Part shown: positions 53,156-62,498 of the stretch, piece by piece
Layout: each line of letters begins with the position of its first letter
Position numbering within the stretch: the stretch's first letter is position 1
Source of the DNA: Streptomyces diastatochromogenes
GTDB taxonomy: Bacteria > Actinomycetota > Actinomycetes > Streptomycetales > Streptomycetaceae
Direction: 5' to 3'
Length of the DNA: 64,000 nucleotides
Assembly: GCA_026913215.1 (NCBI GenBank)
Contig: JAPTYK010000001.1
Span: 6,200,001 to 6,264,000, forward strand
Notes under the pieces: model-generated
The model's input: the letters and a program-made list of their open reading frames with translations, nothing else
What the model was told of the DNA's origin: nothing
Databases searched by the model: none
Position numbers and translations under genes: made by a program

Positions 53156-53986
53156 TCAGCGGGCGGGGCGGGCCTCGACGGGCAGCCAGGCGAAGGAGGC
53201 GGCGGCGTCGGCGGCCTTGTACTCCAGGCCGACCCAGCCGTCGTAACCGGCCTTCTTCAGCTCGTCGAGCAGCTGCTCCAGGGGGAGCTCGCCGGTGCCC
53301 GGCGCGCCGCGGCCCGGCTTGTCGGCGATCTGCACGTGGCCGGTCTTGTCGGCGTACTGCGCGATGACCGCGCTGACGTCCTCGCCGTTCATGGCCAGGT
53401 GGTAGATGTCGAGCAGGAACTTGGCGTTCCCGAGGCCCGTGGCGGCGTTGACCTTGTCGACGATCTCGATCGCGGAGGGGGCGCTCACCAGCGGGTAGAG
53501 CGGCGACTCCGGCTTGTTGAGGGTCTCGACGAGGAGGATCGCGCCGATGCGGTCCGCCGCGCGGGCGGCCAGCACCAGGTTCTCCAGGGCGAGGGTGTCC
53601 TGGATCTGCGGGTCCACGCCCTCGACGCGGTTGCCGTAGAGCGCGTTGAGCGCCTTGCAGCCGACCGAGGCGGCGAAGTCGGCGGCCACCTCGATGTTGG
53701 CGCGGAAGCGGTCCGACTCCTCCCCGGGCACGGAGAGGGCTCCGCGGTCCGGGCCGGGGAGCTGGCCGGCGTAGAAGTTCAGGCCCACCAGCTGGGTGCC
53801 GGCGTCCTCAAGGGCCTTCTTGAGGGCGTCGAGCTCGCTCTGCTCGGGGGTGGCGGTGTCGATCCAGGGCCACCACAGCTCGACCGCGGTGAAGCCACGC
53901 GGCGGCGGCCGCGGGCGCTCCAGGAGCGGGAGTTCCGTGAAGAGGATCGACAGGTTCACATCGAAGCGCTGGTCCGTGTATCCCAT
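53156..53986 (-). CDS. hyi: Hydroxypyruvate isomerase
   Basis: 276 residues from ATG 53986 (MGYTDQRFDVNLSILFTELPLLERP). TIM-barrel of the AP-endonuclease 2-like superfamily: FTAVELWWPW, LVGLNFYAGQLPGPDRGALS, LVETLNKPESPLYPL, FLLDIYHLAMNGEDV, HVQIADKPGRGAPGTG and VGLEYKA supply metal ligands E, D, H, E. It interconverts hydroxypyruvate and tartronate semialdehyde. First gene of the hyi-glxR operon, with paired TTCCG boxes upstream. Confidence 0.9.
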   Translation of the reverse strand: MGYTDQRFDVNLSILFTELPLLERPRPPPRGFTAVELWWPWIDTATPEQSELDALKKALEDAGTQLVGLNFYAGQLPGPDRGALSVPGEESDRFRANIEVAADFAASVGCKALNALYGNRVEGVDPQIQDTLALENLVLAARAADRIGAILLVETLNKPESPLYPLVSAPSAIEIVDKVNAATGLGNAKFLLDIYHLAMNGEDVSAVIAQYADKTGHVQIADKPGRGAPGTGELPLEQLLDELKKAGYDGWVGLEYKAADAAASFAWLPVEARPAR

Positions 53987-54000
53987 GAGGGGCGGCGCTC

Positions 54001-54037
54001 CTTCCGTATTGCGGAAGTAAGTTTCTGTCTGACGGAA
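54001..54037 (-). promoter_or_regulatory. hyi-glxR operators, paired TTCCG-N5-CGGAA
   Basis: CTTCCG-TATTG-CGGAAG is a perfect palindrome (54001-54017). A second box TTCTG-TCTGA-CGGAA is at 54023-54037. Start-to-start distance of the 15-bp cores is 21 bp, the same as at gcl. Confidence 0.7.
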
Positions 54038-54123
54038 TGTTGCAAGGCGGGCGTCGCACTTGTCAAGAGGTCCCCGCAGGTCCGGGGCTCCCATGGAGTG
54101 GGATCGGGCCGTAGCGTGGGGCC

Positions 54124-54378
54124 ATGGAGCGTTTGAGAGTGGAGTTCACGACCGAGCCGTTCGACCTCGACGAGGCGCCGGCGCACGCGGTCGTGGCACG
54201 TGAGGTCATCCAGTCGGCCGAACTGGACGCGGTCGACGTCGGCCCCTTCGGCAATACGGCGGAGGGCGGCGCCGACGCGGTGCTGACCGCCGTGGACGCC
54301 CTGCTGCGCAAGTCGCTCGCGGCCGGCGCCACGCGCGTCTCGCTCCAGGTCAATGTGATCGGGGAGGGCGGGAAGTGA
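54124..54378 (+). CDS. Thiamine-binding protein-like (MTH1187/YkoF type)
   Basis: 84 residues, ATG 54124. RLRVEFTTEPFDLDEAPAHAVVAREVIQSAELDAVDVGPFGNTAEGGADAVLTAVDALLRKSLAAGATRVSLQVNVI fits the small ferredoxin-like thiamine-binding family (DUF77). Gcl needs thiamine diphosphate, which offers a link to the pathway, but the role is inferred. Overlaps the next gene by GTGA. Confidence 0.6.
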   Translation: MERLRVEFTTEPFDLDEAPAHAVVAREVIQSAELDAVDVGPFGNTAEGGADAVLTAVDALLRKSLAAGATRVSLQVNVIGEGGK

Positions 54379-54761
54379 GCGAGCACCCCTTGGTCGCGGC
54401 CGTGAAGCCCCTGGTGGACGCCATGGGCGCCGAGCTGCTGGTCCCCGGGCAGGCGGAGGGCGACGACGTCGTCCTGTCCTGGGAGGGCGAGGACGTGCTC
54501 GCCGTGCGCCTGCCGCAGCTCTCGGACTCCCTGGACCACATCCTCGCGGCGATGGAGCGGCGGCACGGGATGCCGCTGGCCGATCTCGACCGCAAGGCGA
54601 AGCAGGAGGCCGTCCGGATGCTGGAGGCGCGGGGCGCCTTCTCCGTGCGCCACGGAGTGGAGACGGTGGCGGGCGCCCTCGGCGTCAGCCGCTTCACCGT
54701 GTACAACTACCTGAACCGGGAGACCGCCCTGAACAGGGAAAAGGCCACCAAGGGCGAGTAG
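54375..54761 (+). CDS. Helix-turn-helix protein of the urate/glyoxylate island
   Basis: 128 residues, GTG overlapping the previous stop. The N-terminal part (HPLVAAVKPLVDAMGAELLVPGQ) is not recognised. The C-terminal half has KQEAVRMLEARGAFSVRHGVETVAGALGVSRFTVYNYLNRE, a clear PucR/Fis-like helix-turn-helix (VAGALGVSRFTVYNYL). Position between hyi and uraD makes it a candidate local regulator of one of the two operator families. Followed by a strong terminator. Confidence 0.6.
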   Translation: MSEHPLVAAVKPLVDAMGAELLVPGQAEGDDVVLSWEGEDVLAVRLPQLSDSLDHILAAMERRHGMPLADLDRKAKQEAVRMLEARGAFSVRHGVETVAGALGVSRFTVYNYLNRETALNREKATKGE

Positions 54762-54780
54762 TTGATCATGCGGGGCCCTC

Positions 54781-54814
54781 AAGCCGTCGTCCAGATGTCG
54801 GGACGACGGCTTTT
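54781..54814 (+). terminator. Rho-independent terminator
   Basis: AAGCCGTCGTCC (54781-54792) / GGACGACGGCTT (54801-54812) then TT: 12-bp perfect stem, 8-base loop. Confidence 0.85.
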
Positions 54815-54825
54815 GTGTGGCCGAG

Positions 54826-54869
54826 TTTTCAACAAAGTGTTGACGTTGTGTTGCGGAGGGCGTTAGCTA
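54826..54869 (+). promoter_or_regulatory. Urate-operon promoter with TCAACA-N3-TGTTGA operator
   Basis: TTGACG (54840-54845), 18-bp spacer, TAGCTA (54864-54869). The palindrome TCAACA-AAG-TGTTGA (54829-54843) overlaps the -35, exactly as at katA. Confidence 0.75.
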
Positions 54870-54916
54870 TCCGCAGCCCGTTCGACGCACAGCGAAAACA
54901 GCCACGGAGGCTTCCC

Positions 54917-55466
54917 GTGACTTCAGGTACGACACCGGGTCTGACCCGGTTCAACACCTCCTCCGACAGCGAGGCCGTCGCCGCGCTCCACGAGGTGTGT
55001 TCCAGCTCGGCGTGGGGAGCAAGGTTCTCGCCCAGCGCCCGTTCTCCACCGCCGAAGCCCTCTTCCTCGCCAGTGACGCCGCCATGGCCGAGCTGACCGC
55101 AGAGGACCTGGCCGAGGCGATGGCGGGGCACCCGCCGATCGGTCGTCCGAAGGAAGGGGACCCGACCTCCTCCCGCGAACAGAGCGGGATGGCCGGCGCC
55201 TCCGCGGAGCTCAAGGCCGAGATGCTCGAACTCAACCTGGCCTACCAGGACAAGTTCGGTCACGTCTTCCTCATCTGCGCCACCGGCAGGACCGGCGAGC
55301 AGATGCGCGACGCGGTCCGGGAGCGGATCGGCAACTCGCCCGAGACGGAGCGGGAGATCGTCCGCACCGAGCTGGGCAAGATCAACCGCATCCGGCTGAC
55401 CCGTCTCGTGGAGACCGCCGAGTCCCCCGAGACCTCCGAGACCCCGAGGAAGCGAGCTCCCGATGA
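54917..55466 (+). CDS. uraD: OHCU decarboxylase (two single-base gaps)
   Basis: GTG 54917 with ACGGAGG upstream. TPGLTRFNTSSDSEAVAALHEVC is followed by a lost G near 54998, then SKVLAQRPFSTAEALFLASD, the family signature AMAGHPPIGRP (catalytic His), SSREQSGM and FGHVFLICATGRT. A second lost C near 55446 restores ETPEEASSR and a stop overlapping the next ATG; the span plus two bases is exactly 184 codons. It decarboxylates 2-oxo-4-hydroxy-4-carboxy-5-ureidoimidazoline to S-allantoin, the last step of urate oxidation. Confidence 0.85.
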
Positions 55467-55852
55467 GCACCGACACCACCGCCTCGGTGTCCACACACAT
55501 CCTGGACACCAGCATCGGCCGCCCGGCCGAGGGCGTGACCATCACGCTCGCGGCCCGCAGCGGCTCCGACGCGGAGTGGGTCACGCTCGGCGGCTCCGCC
55601 ACCGACGCGGACGGGCGCTGCAAGGACCTGCCGGCGCTGCCGGAAGAAACCACCCACGTGCGTCTCGACTTCGAGACCGAGACGTACTTCGCCAAGAAGC
55701 AAGCCGAGGCGCAGCAGGACGCCCCCCGCGTAAGGGACAGCGGTGCGTTCTTCCCGGAGGTGGCGATCACGTTCGCCGTCAAGCCGGGCGAGCACTACCA
55801 CGTACCGCTGCTGCTCAACCCGTTCGGCTACTCCGTTTACCGAGGGAGCTAG
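55463..55852 (+). CDS. uraH: 5-hydroxyisourate hydrolase
   Basis: 129 residues, ATG overlapping the uraD stop. The transthyretin-like family is shown by STHILDTSIGRPAEGVTITL at the N-terminus, HVRLDFETETYFA and FFPEVAITFAV in the middle, and the diagnostic C-terminal YRGS. It hydrolyses 5-hydroxyisourate made by uricase. Frame intact. Confidence 0.95.
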   Translation: MSTDTTASVSTHILDTSIGRPAEGVTITLAARSGSDAEWVTLGGSATDADGRCKDLPALPEETTHVRLDFETETYFAKKQAEAQQDAPRVRDSGAFFPEVAITFAVKPGEHYHVPLLLNPFGYSVYRGS

Positions 55853-55857
55853 CAGAC

Positions 55858-56781
55858 ATGCCCACGATTCTCGGCCAGAACCAGTACGGCAAAGCAGAGA
55901 ACCGCGTCGTCAAGATCACGCGGGACGGCGCCACCCACCACATCAAGGACCTGAACGTCTCCGTCGCCCTCTCCGGCGACCTCGACGACGTCCACCTCAC
56001 CGGCTCGAACGCCCACTGCCTCCCCACCGACACGACGAAGAACACCATCTTCGCGTTCGCCAAGGAGTACGGCATCGAGTCCGCCGAGCAGTTCGGCATC
56101 CACCTCGCCCGCCACTTCGTGACGAGCCAGGAGCCGATCAAGCGGGCGCGCATCCGGATCGAGGAGTACTCCTGGGAGCGCATCGCCTCCTCCGACGCCA
56201 ACTCCAAGTTCATCGGCGCCGACGAGGTCAACCACTCCTTCGCCCGCAAGGGCCAGGAGACCCGCGTCACCCAGGTCACCTACGACGGCGAGAAGTGGGA
56301 GGTCATCTCCGGCCTCAAGGACCTCGTCGTCATGAACTCCACCAACTCGGAGTTCTGGGGCTACATCAAGGACCAGTACACCACCCTCCAGGAGGCGTAC
56401 GACCGCATCCTGGCCACCCAGGTGTCGGCCCGCTGGCGGTTCAACTGGACCGACGACGAGCAGCGCATGCCCAACTGGGAGCGGTCCTACGAGCAGACCA
56501 AGAAGCACATGCTCGAGGCCTTCTCGGAGACGTACTCGTACTCCCTCCAGCAGACGCTGTACCAGATGGCCACGCGCATCATCAACCACCGCTCGGAGAT
56601 CGACGAAGTCCGCTTCTCGCTCCCGAACAAGCACCACTTCCTGGTGGACCTCGAGCCCTTCGGCCTGAAGAACGACAACGAGGTCTACTACGCCGCCGAC
56701 CGCATGTACGGCCTCATCGAGGCCACCGTCCTCCGCGACGGAGCCACGGCGCAGATCCCGGTCGACATGACCAACCTCTAA
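55858..56781 (+). CDS. Uricase (factor-independent urate hydroxylase)
   Basis: 307 residues, ATG 55858, five bases after uraH. Landmarks: YGKAENRVVK (active-site Lys), TDTTKNTIFAFAKE (catalytic Thr), SFARKGQETR, NSTNSEFWGYIKDQYTTLQE and NKHHFLVDL (catalytic His). It oxidises urate to 5-hydroxyisourate, releasing H2O2. Third gene of the urate operon; order uraD-uraH-uricase. Confidence 0.95.
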   Translation: MPTILGQNQYGKAENRVVKITRDGATHHIKDLNVSVALSGDLDDVHLTGSNAHCLPTDTTKNTIFAFAKEYGIESAEQFGIHLARHFVTSQEPIKRARIRIEEYSWERIASSDANSKFIGADEVNHSFARKGQETRVTQVTYDGEKWEVISGLKDLVVMNSTNSEFWGYIKDQYTTLQEAYDRILATQVSARWRFNWTDDEQRMPNWERSYEQTKKHMLEAFSETYSYSLQQTLYQMATRIINHRSEIDEVRFSLPNKHHFLVDLEPFGLKNDNEVYYAADRMYGLIEATVLRDGATAQIPVDMTNL

Positions 56782-56795
56782 AGCGGCATCCGCGT

Positions 56796-56833
56796 CACCG
56801 GCCCCGTCCGCCCGTAGTCGGGCGGGGCCGGTG
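56796..56833 (+). terminator. Terminator after uricase
   Basis: CACCGGCCCCGTCCGCCC / GGGCGGGGCCGGTG, a long GC stem with one mismatch and a 6-base loop. Confidence 0.75.
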
Positions 56834-56855
56834 AACCGGACCGGAGGGAACCACA

Positions 56856-58267
56856 ATGGCTCAGCCTGCAAAGGGGCCGGCAACCGCCGAAGGCCCGTGT
56901 TCCACCCCGTCCACCGCCTCGGCCACGGCCGAGTGCCATCCGGTGGACGAGAAACTCCCCGCCTCGCGGCTCGTCCCCGCGGCACTCCAGCACATCGCCG
57001 CCATGTACGCGGGCGTCGTCACCCCTCCGCTCATCATCGGCCAGGCCGTCGGCCTGGACGCCGCCGGGATGACCCGGCTCATCGCGGCCAGCCTGCTCAT
57101 CGCCGGCTGCGCGACCCTCCTGCAGACCCTCGGCCTCGGACGCTTCGCCGGCAACCGGCTCCCGTTCGTCAACGCCGCCTCGTCCGCCGGCATCGCCCCG
57201 ATGCTCGCCATCGCCGAGACCAGCGCCCCGGACACCAACTCCCCGCCATCTACGGCGCGGTGATGGTCGCCGGAGTCTTCTGCCTCGCCGTCGGACCCTT
57301 CTTCGGCAGGCTCCTGCGCTTCTTCCCGCCGCTCGTCACCGGCGTCGTGATCACCCTCATCGGTGTCACCCTGATGCCCGTGCCCGTCGGCTGGGCCCAG
57401 GGCGGCGACAAGACCGCCGCCGACTTCGGTTCCATGAAGTACCTGGCCCTCGCCGCCTTCACCCTCGTCGTCATCCTGCTCTTCCAGCGCTTCGGCAAGG
57501 GCTTCGTCAAGCAGATCGCCCTGCTCCTCGGACTGTTCCTCGGCACCCTCGCCGCGATCCCCTTCGGGATGGCCGACTTCAGCGCCCTGCGCGAGGCACC
57601 CGTCGCGGCCCTGCCCGCCCCCTTCGCCTTCGGCGCCCCCGAGTTCCAGCCCGCCGCGATCCTCTCCCTGTGCATCGTGATGCTGGTCCTCATGACCGAG
57701 TCCAGCGCCGGCATGCTCGCCCTCGGCGAGATCTGCGAGCGCCGCAGCGATGGGAAGACCATCACCCGCGGCCTGCGCACCGACGGCATCGCCACCCTGC
57801 TCGGCCCCGTCTTCGGCGGCTTCCCGACCTCCGCCTTCGCGCAGAACGTCGGCGTCGTCTCGCTGACCCGGGTCCGCTCCCGGTACGTGGTCGCCGCCGC
57901 CGGCGGAGCCCTCCTCGTCCTCGGCGCCTTCCCCGTCCTCGGCGCCGTCGTCTCCATGGTCCCGATGCCCGTCCTCGGCGGCGCCGGCATCGTCCTCTTC
58001 GGCTCGATCGCGGTCAGCGGCATCCGTACCCTCTCCGAGGCCGGACTCGACGACAGCTCCAACATCATCCTGGTGGCCGTCGCGCTCGGAGCGGGCATCA
58101 TCCCGCTCGCCGCGCCCACCTTCTACGCCGGCTTCCCCGCCTGGGCCCAGACGGTGCTCGGCTCCGGCATCAGCGCGGGCGCGCTCGTCGCCGTCCTGCT
58201 GAACCTCTTCTTCCACCATCTCGGCACCCGGAGCCGTCACACCGCTCCGGCACTCAAATCCTCCTAG
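56856..58267 (+). CDS. NCS2-family purine/xanthine/urate permease (frame break near 57243)
   Basis: ATG 56856. Polar N-terminal tail, then PAALQHIAAMYAGVVTPPLIIGQAVGLD and FVNAASSAGIAPMLAI. One C is missing near 57243 (ACCAACTCCCC for ACCAACCTCCCC), after which LPAIYGAVMVAGVFCLAVGPFF continues. Signatures: MTESSAGMLALGEI and the NAT motif QNVGVVSLTR. About 470 residues, 14 TM. It imports purines such as xanthine or urate with protons, feeding the enzymes upstream. Confidence 0.85.
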
Positions 58268-58315
58268 GGTCCTGCCGTGCCCGAACCATCCCCGAGGAAT
58301 GAAGGAAGCACCGCC

Positions 58316-59702
58316 ATGGCAGCACCTTCGGCAGCCCAGCGCATCGTCATCGAGAACGCGGCGATCGCGACCGTCGACGCGAACGACACCGAGTACGCCT
58401 CCGGGTACCTCGTCGTCGCCGACAACAAGATCGAGTCCATCGGCGCCGGCAAGGCGCCCGAGGGCCTGGAGAACGTGGTCCGCCGGATCGACGCCACCGG
58501 TCATCTGGTGACGCCCGGCCTGATCAACACCCACCACCACTTCTACCAGTGGATCACCCGAGGTCTGGCCACCGACCACAACCTCTTCAACTGGCTGGTC
58601 GCGCTCTACCCGACGTGGTCGCGGATCGACGAGTCGATGGTCCGCGCCGCCGCCCAGGGCTCCCTGGCGATGATGGCCCGCGGCGGTGTCACCACGGCCA
58701 TGGACCACCACTACGTCTACCCGCAGGGCTCCGGCGACCTCTCCGGCGCCATCATCGGCGCGGCCGCCGACATGGGCGTCCGCTTCACCCTCGCCCGCGG
58801 CTCCATGGACCGCAGCGAGAAGGACGGCGGCCTGCCGCCGGACTTCGCCGTCGAGACCACCGAGGGCGCGCTCGCCGCGACCGAGGAGACGGTCCGCAAG
58901 TACCACGACGCCTCCTTCGACGCGATGACCCAGGTCGCCGTCGCCCCCTGCTCGCCCTTCTCCATCTCCACCGAGCTGCTCCGCGAGGGCGCCGCGCTCG
59001 GCCGCCGTCTCGGCGTGCGCATGCACACCCACGGCTCGGAGACCGTGGAGGAGGAGAAGTTCTGCCACGAGCTCTTCGGCATGGGCCCGACGGACTACTT
59101 CGAGTCCACCGGCTTCCTCGGCGAGGACGTGTGGATGGCGCACTGCGTCCACATGAACGACTCCGACATCGAGGCCTTCGCCCGCACCAAGACCGGTGTC
59201 GCGCACTGTCCGTCCTCCAACGCGCGCCTCGCCGCCGGCATCGCCCGCGTACCGGACATGCTCAAGGCGGGCGTCCCCGTCGGCCTCGGCGTCGACGGCA
59301 CCGCCTCCAACGAGTCCGGCGAGCTCCACACCGAGCTGCGCAACGCGCTCCTCATCAACCGCCTCGGCGCCCACCGCGAGGCCGCGCTCAACGCCCGCCA
59401 GGCCCTGCGCCTCGGCACCTACGGCGGCGCCCAGGTCCTCGGCCGCGCCGACAACATCGGCTCGCTCGAGGCGGCAAGCTCGCCGACTTCGTCCTCTGGA
59501 AGATCGACGGCCTCGGCCACTCCTCGATCGCCGACCCGGTCACCGCCATCGTCTTCGGCGCGGCGGCCCCGGTCACCGCCTCCTTCGTCAACGGCAAGCA
59601 GATCGTCGAGAACAACCGACTGCTGTTCGCCGACGAGAGCAGATCGCGCGTGACGCGCGCGCGGAGGCGCAGCGCCTGGCCCGCATCGCGGCCGGCAGCT
59701 GA
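58316..59702 (+). CDS. 8-oxoguanine deaminase (amidohydrolase; frame breaks near 59473 and 59638)
   Basis: ATG 58316 with GAAGGAAG ahead. Amidohydrolase metal sites: GLINTHHHFYQWITRG (HxH), MHTHGSE, HCVHMND and GVDGTASNESG. The frame changes near 59473 (into GKLADFVLWKIDGL) and near 59638 (into EQIARDARAEAQRLARIAAGS). About 463 residues when repaired. It belongs to the ATZ/TRZ group close to 8-oxoguanine deaminase (EC 3.5.4.32), giving urate from 8-oxoguanine, consistent with the following and preceding purine permeases. Confidence 0.75.
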
Positions 59703-59718
59703 CCCTCCCATGGAGTCC

Positions 59719-59815
59719 GACCGAGGGGACGGCCCTCGGTCGGTCGCCGCGACCCGAGCGGGGTCCGCGGCAGCCGACCAGGTGGTGCCGTACGCAGAAG
59801 ACGTACGGCACCACC
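59719..59815 (+). terminator. Two successive hairpins
   Basis: GACCGAGGG / CCCTCGGTC (59719-59741) and GGTGGTGCCGTACG / CGTACGGCACCACC (59781-59815), the second a 14-bp perfect stem with a 7-base loop. Confidence 0.75.
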
Positions 59816-59991
59816 CGGGACGGTGAACCCGCCCGCACCCCCACACCGGGCACCCGTTCCCCGCGCCGCACCCTCCCGCGCGCACCCGCTCCACTTCGCA
59901 ACGAGCCGCACCTCCTGCACTTCGCACCGCTTCGCACCACCTCCATGAACCCCGCGTCACCGCCGACGTGTAACCGACCGGAGGAACCGCC

Positions 59992-61440
59992 GTGGCCGCC
60001 AAGCCCCAGGTTCGCAATGCAACCGACGCAGGCTCCGCTCCCGAAGACCTTGAGAAGCACCCGGTCGACGAGACGCTGCCCCCTCTGAAGATGCTCACCA
60101 GTGGCCTCCAGCACGTGGCCGCCATGTACGCGGGCGTCGTCGCCCCGCCCCTGATCGTCGGAGCGGCCGTCGGCCTCTCCGGTACCGAGCTCACCTTCCT
60201 CACCGGCGCGAGCCTCTTCACCGCCGGACTCGCCACCTTCCTCCAGACGCTCGGCATCTGGAAGATCGGCGCCAAGCTGCCGTTCGTCAACGGCGTCACC
60301 TTCGCGGGCGTCGCGCCGATGCTGGCGATCGTCAACACCACCGAGAACAAGGCCGACGCGCTGCCCGTGATCTTCGGCGCGATCATCGTCGCCGGACTCC
60401 TCGGCTTCGCCGCGGCCCCCTTCTTCTCCCGGCTCGTGCGGTTCTTCCCGCCGGTCGTCACCGGCTCCGTGATCACCCTCATCGGCGTCTCCCTCCTCCC
60501 GGTCGCGTTCGGCTGGGCCCAGGGGCCCAACCCCAAGGCAGAGGACTACGGCTCGACCACGTACCTCTCGCTCGCCGGCATCACGCTCGTCGTGGTCCTG
60601 CTGCTCCGCCGCTTCACCCGGGGCTTCCTCAAGCAGGTCGCGGTCCTGGTCGGCCTCGTCCTCGGCACGCTCATCGCCATACCGTTCGGGGTCACCGACT
60701 TCTCCCCGGTGAAGGAAGCCGACATCGTCGGCTTCCCGTCCCCCTTCCACTTCGGCGCCCCGCAGTTCGCCCTCGCCGCGATCGTCTCCATGTGCGTGGT
60801 CATGCTGGTCTCCATGACCGAGTCGACCGCCGACATGCTGGCGCTCGGCGAGATCGTCGACCGGCCCGCCGACGAGAAGACCATCGCGGCCGGACTGCGC
60901 GCCGACACCCTCGGCTCCGCGCTCAGCCCGCTCTTCAACGGCTTCATGTGCAGCGCCTTCGCGCAGAACATCGGCCTGGTCGCCATGACCAGGATCCGCA
61001 GCCGCTTCGTCGTCGCCTGCGGCGGTGGCTTCCTGGTCCTCTTCGGCCTCTCCCCGGTCGCCGCCTCGCTCATCTCGGTCGTGCCCCGGCCGGTCCTCGG
61101 CGGCGCGGGCGTCGTCCTCTTCGGCTCGGTCGCCGCCAGCGGCATCCAGACCCTGGTCAAGGCCGGCCTGGAGAAGGACAACAACGTGCTGATCGTGGCC
61201 GTCTCGCTGGCCGTCGGCATCATCCCGATCACCAAGCCGGAGTTCTACCACGCCTTCCCGGAGACGGCGCAGATCATCCTGGACTCCGGCATCTCCACCG
61301 GCTGCGTCGCCGCCGTCCTGCTCAACGTGGTCTTCAACCACCTGGGCCGGGGCCGCGACGACGACCAGGTCACCGCGCCCATGGAGCCGGGCGAGGAGAT
61401 CTCCGGCACCGCCGGCGCGAAGGCGGCGCACGTCCACTGA
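59992..61440 (+). CDS. NCS2-family purine permease
   Basis: 482 residues, GTG 59992 with CCGGAGGAA ahead. Frame intact. Same plan as the permease at 56856: LQHVAAMYAGVVAPPLIVGAAVGL, FVNGVTFAGVAPMLAI, MTESTADMLALGEI and NAT signature QNIGLVAMTR. Probable uracil-xanthine/urate transporter. The two paralogues share most core motifs and were likely produced by duplication. Confidence 0.9.
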   Translation: MAAKPQVRNATDAGSAPEDLEKHPVDETLPPLKMLTSGLQHVAAMYAGVVAPPLIVGAAVGLSGTELTFLTGASLFTAGLATFLQTLGIWKIGAKLPFVNGVTFAGVAPMLAIVNTTENKADALPVIFGAIIVAGLLGFAAAPFFSRLVRFFPPVVTGSVITLIGVSLLPVAFGWAQGPNPKAEDYGSTTYLSLAGITLVVVLLLRRFTRGFLKQVAVLVGLVLGTLIAIPFGVTDFSPVKEADIVGFPSPFHFGAPQFALAAIVSMCVVMLVSMTESTADMLALGEIVDRPADEKTIAAGLRADTLGSALSPLFNGFMCSAFAQNIGLVAMTRIRSRFVVACGGGFLVLFGLSPVAASLISVVPRPVLGGAGVVLFGSVAASGIQTLVKAGLEKDNNVLIVAVSLAVGIIPITKPEFYHAFPETAQIILDSGISTGCVAAVLLNVVFNHLGRGRDDDQVTAPMEPGEEISGTAGAKAAHVH

Positions 61441-61499
61441 ACCCGCTCCACCTCCCCCGCCCGCCCCGGCCCCCGCGCACGCCGCGGGGCCCGGGCCGC

Positions 61500-61563
61500 G
61501 GTGCGCGCACCCGCCGGGAGCCGGGCGCCGTGGTGCGCGCACCGGCCGGGGGCCGGGAACCGT
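61500..61563. repeat. 32-bp tandem duplication
   Basis: Two 32-bp units, 61500-61531 and 61532-61563, both starting GGTGCGCGCACC and ending CCGT, with about four mismatches. They lie directly upstream of the racemase start. Confidence 0.7.
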
Positions 61564-61564
61564 C

Positions 61565-62467
61565 GTGCTGATCAACCCCAACACCTCCACCGCCACCACC
61601 GCGATGATGACCGCCATCGCCCGCCGCACCCTGGGCCCCGCCCTCCCCGTCCGGGGCGTGACCGTCACCCGCGGCCCGCGCATGCTCACCGACCCCGCCG
61701 CCCTGCGCGCCGCCGCCCCCGAGGTCCTCGCCACCGGCCTCCACGCCCTGACCCACGGCGACTGCGCCGCCCTCCTCGTCGCCGCCTTCGGCGACCCGGG
61801 CCTGGCGGAACTGAGGGAGGCGACGGCCTTCACCAGGGCGACGAGCGCGACCGAGACGATGGCCGCCACCAGGGCGACGAGCGCGACCGAGACAATGGCC
61901 GCCACCAGGGCGACGAGCACGGCGGGCGCGACCGAGGCGACGGAAGCGGCCTGGGTCACCGAGGCGACGGCGACGGCCTGGGCGACCGAAGCGGTCAGGG
62001 CGGCGAGCGCGGCGAGCACGAGCGAGGCGGCGCGTGCGGCCGGTGCCACGAGTGCGGCGGAAGCGGCCTGGGTGACCGCGGCGGCCGGCATCCCGTCGTC
62101 GGCATCGGCGAGGCCGCGCTCCTGGAGGCGGCCGTCGAGGGACGCCCTTCGGTGTCGCCACCACCACTCCGCTCCTCGCCGACGCGATCGCCGGGCGGGT
62201 CGCGGACCTGGGCCTCGCCGACCGGTACACCGGGCTCCGGCTCACCGAGGGCGCCCCGAACGGCTCTCCGCGGACCCGGAGCTCCTCCTCGACCAGCTCG
62301 AACGTGCCGTGCGCGCCTGTGTCGAGCGGGACGGGGCCCGTGCCGTCGTGATCGGAGGCGGGCCGCTGGGCGAAGCGGCCGAGCGGCTCCAGGAGCGCTG
62401 CGAGGTCCGGGTCGTCGCGCCGATCCCGGCGGCCTGCCGGGCGATCGCCCGCCTGCTGAGGGCCTGA
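61565..62467 (+). CDS. Asp/Glu (hydantoin) racemase-family protein with repeat insertion (frame break near 62095)
   Basis: GTG 61565: LINPNTSTATTAMM is the family start (INPNTS), RGVTVTRGP and ALLVAAFGDPGLAELREA (catalytic Cys replaced by Ala-Phe) follow. A Thr/Ala-rich insertion of about 90 residues then separates it from VVGIGEAALLEAAVEGRPF, which sits in another frame from about 62095. The remaining half with LLDQLERAVRACVERDGARAVVIGGGPLG and RVVAPIPAACRAIARLL ends at 62467. About 300 residues if repaired. Probably interconverts hydantoin or allantoin enantiomers; the missing cysteine could make it inactive. Confidence 0.6.
   Translation: MLINPNTSTATTAMMTAIARRTLGPALPVRGVTVTRGPRMLTDPAALRAAAPEVLATGLHALTHGDCAALLVAAFGDPGLAELREATAFTRATSATETMAATRATSATETMAATRATSTAGATEATEAAWVTEATATAWATEAVRAASAASTSEAARAAGATSAAEAAWVTAAAGIPSSASARPRSWRRPSRDALRCRHHHSAPRRRDRRAGRGPGPRRPVHRAPAHRGRPERLSADPELLLDQLERAVRACVERDGARAVVIGGGPLGEAAERLQERCEVRVVAPIPAACRAIARLLRA
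61832..61920 (+). repeat. 36-bp in-frame minisatellite in the racemase gene
   Basis: Units 61832-61867 and 61868-61903 differ by one base; a partial third copy runs to 61920. Each encodes TRATSATETMAA. Degenerate continuation is rich in GCG/ACG codons to about 62085. Confidence 0.8.
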
Positions 62468-62498
62468 GGGCCCGACGGCGGGCGGCGGGCGGCGGTGC

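Noticed and set aside
54997..56781. A single ~590-residue protein fusing uraD and uricase
   Set aside because: The continuous frame arises only because two indels remove the uraD stop and skip uraH. Separate genes with overlapping start/stop fit the families' lengths.
59419..62091. A 2.7-kb minus-strand open frame across the second permease
   Set aside because: Antisense shadow of the intact NCS2 permease with acidic and glycine-rich low-complexity content; no motif.
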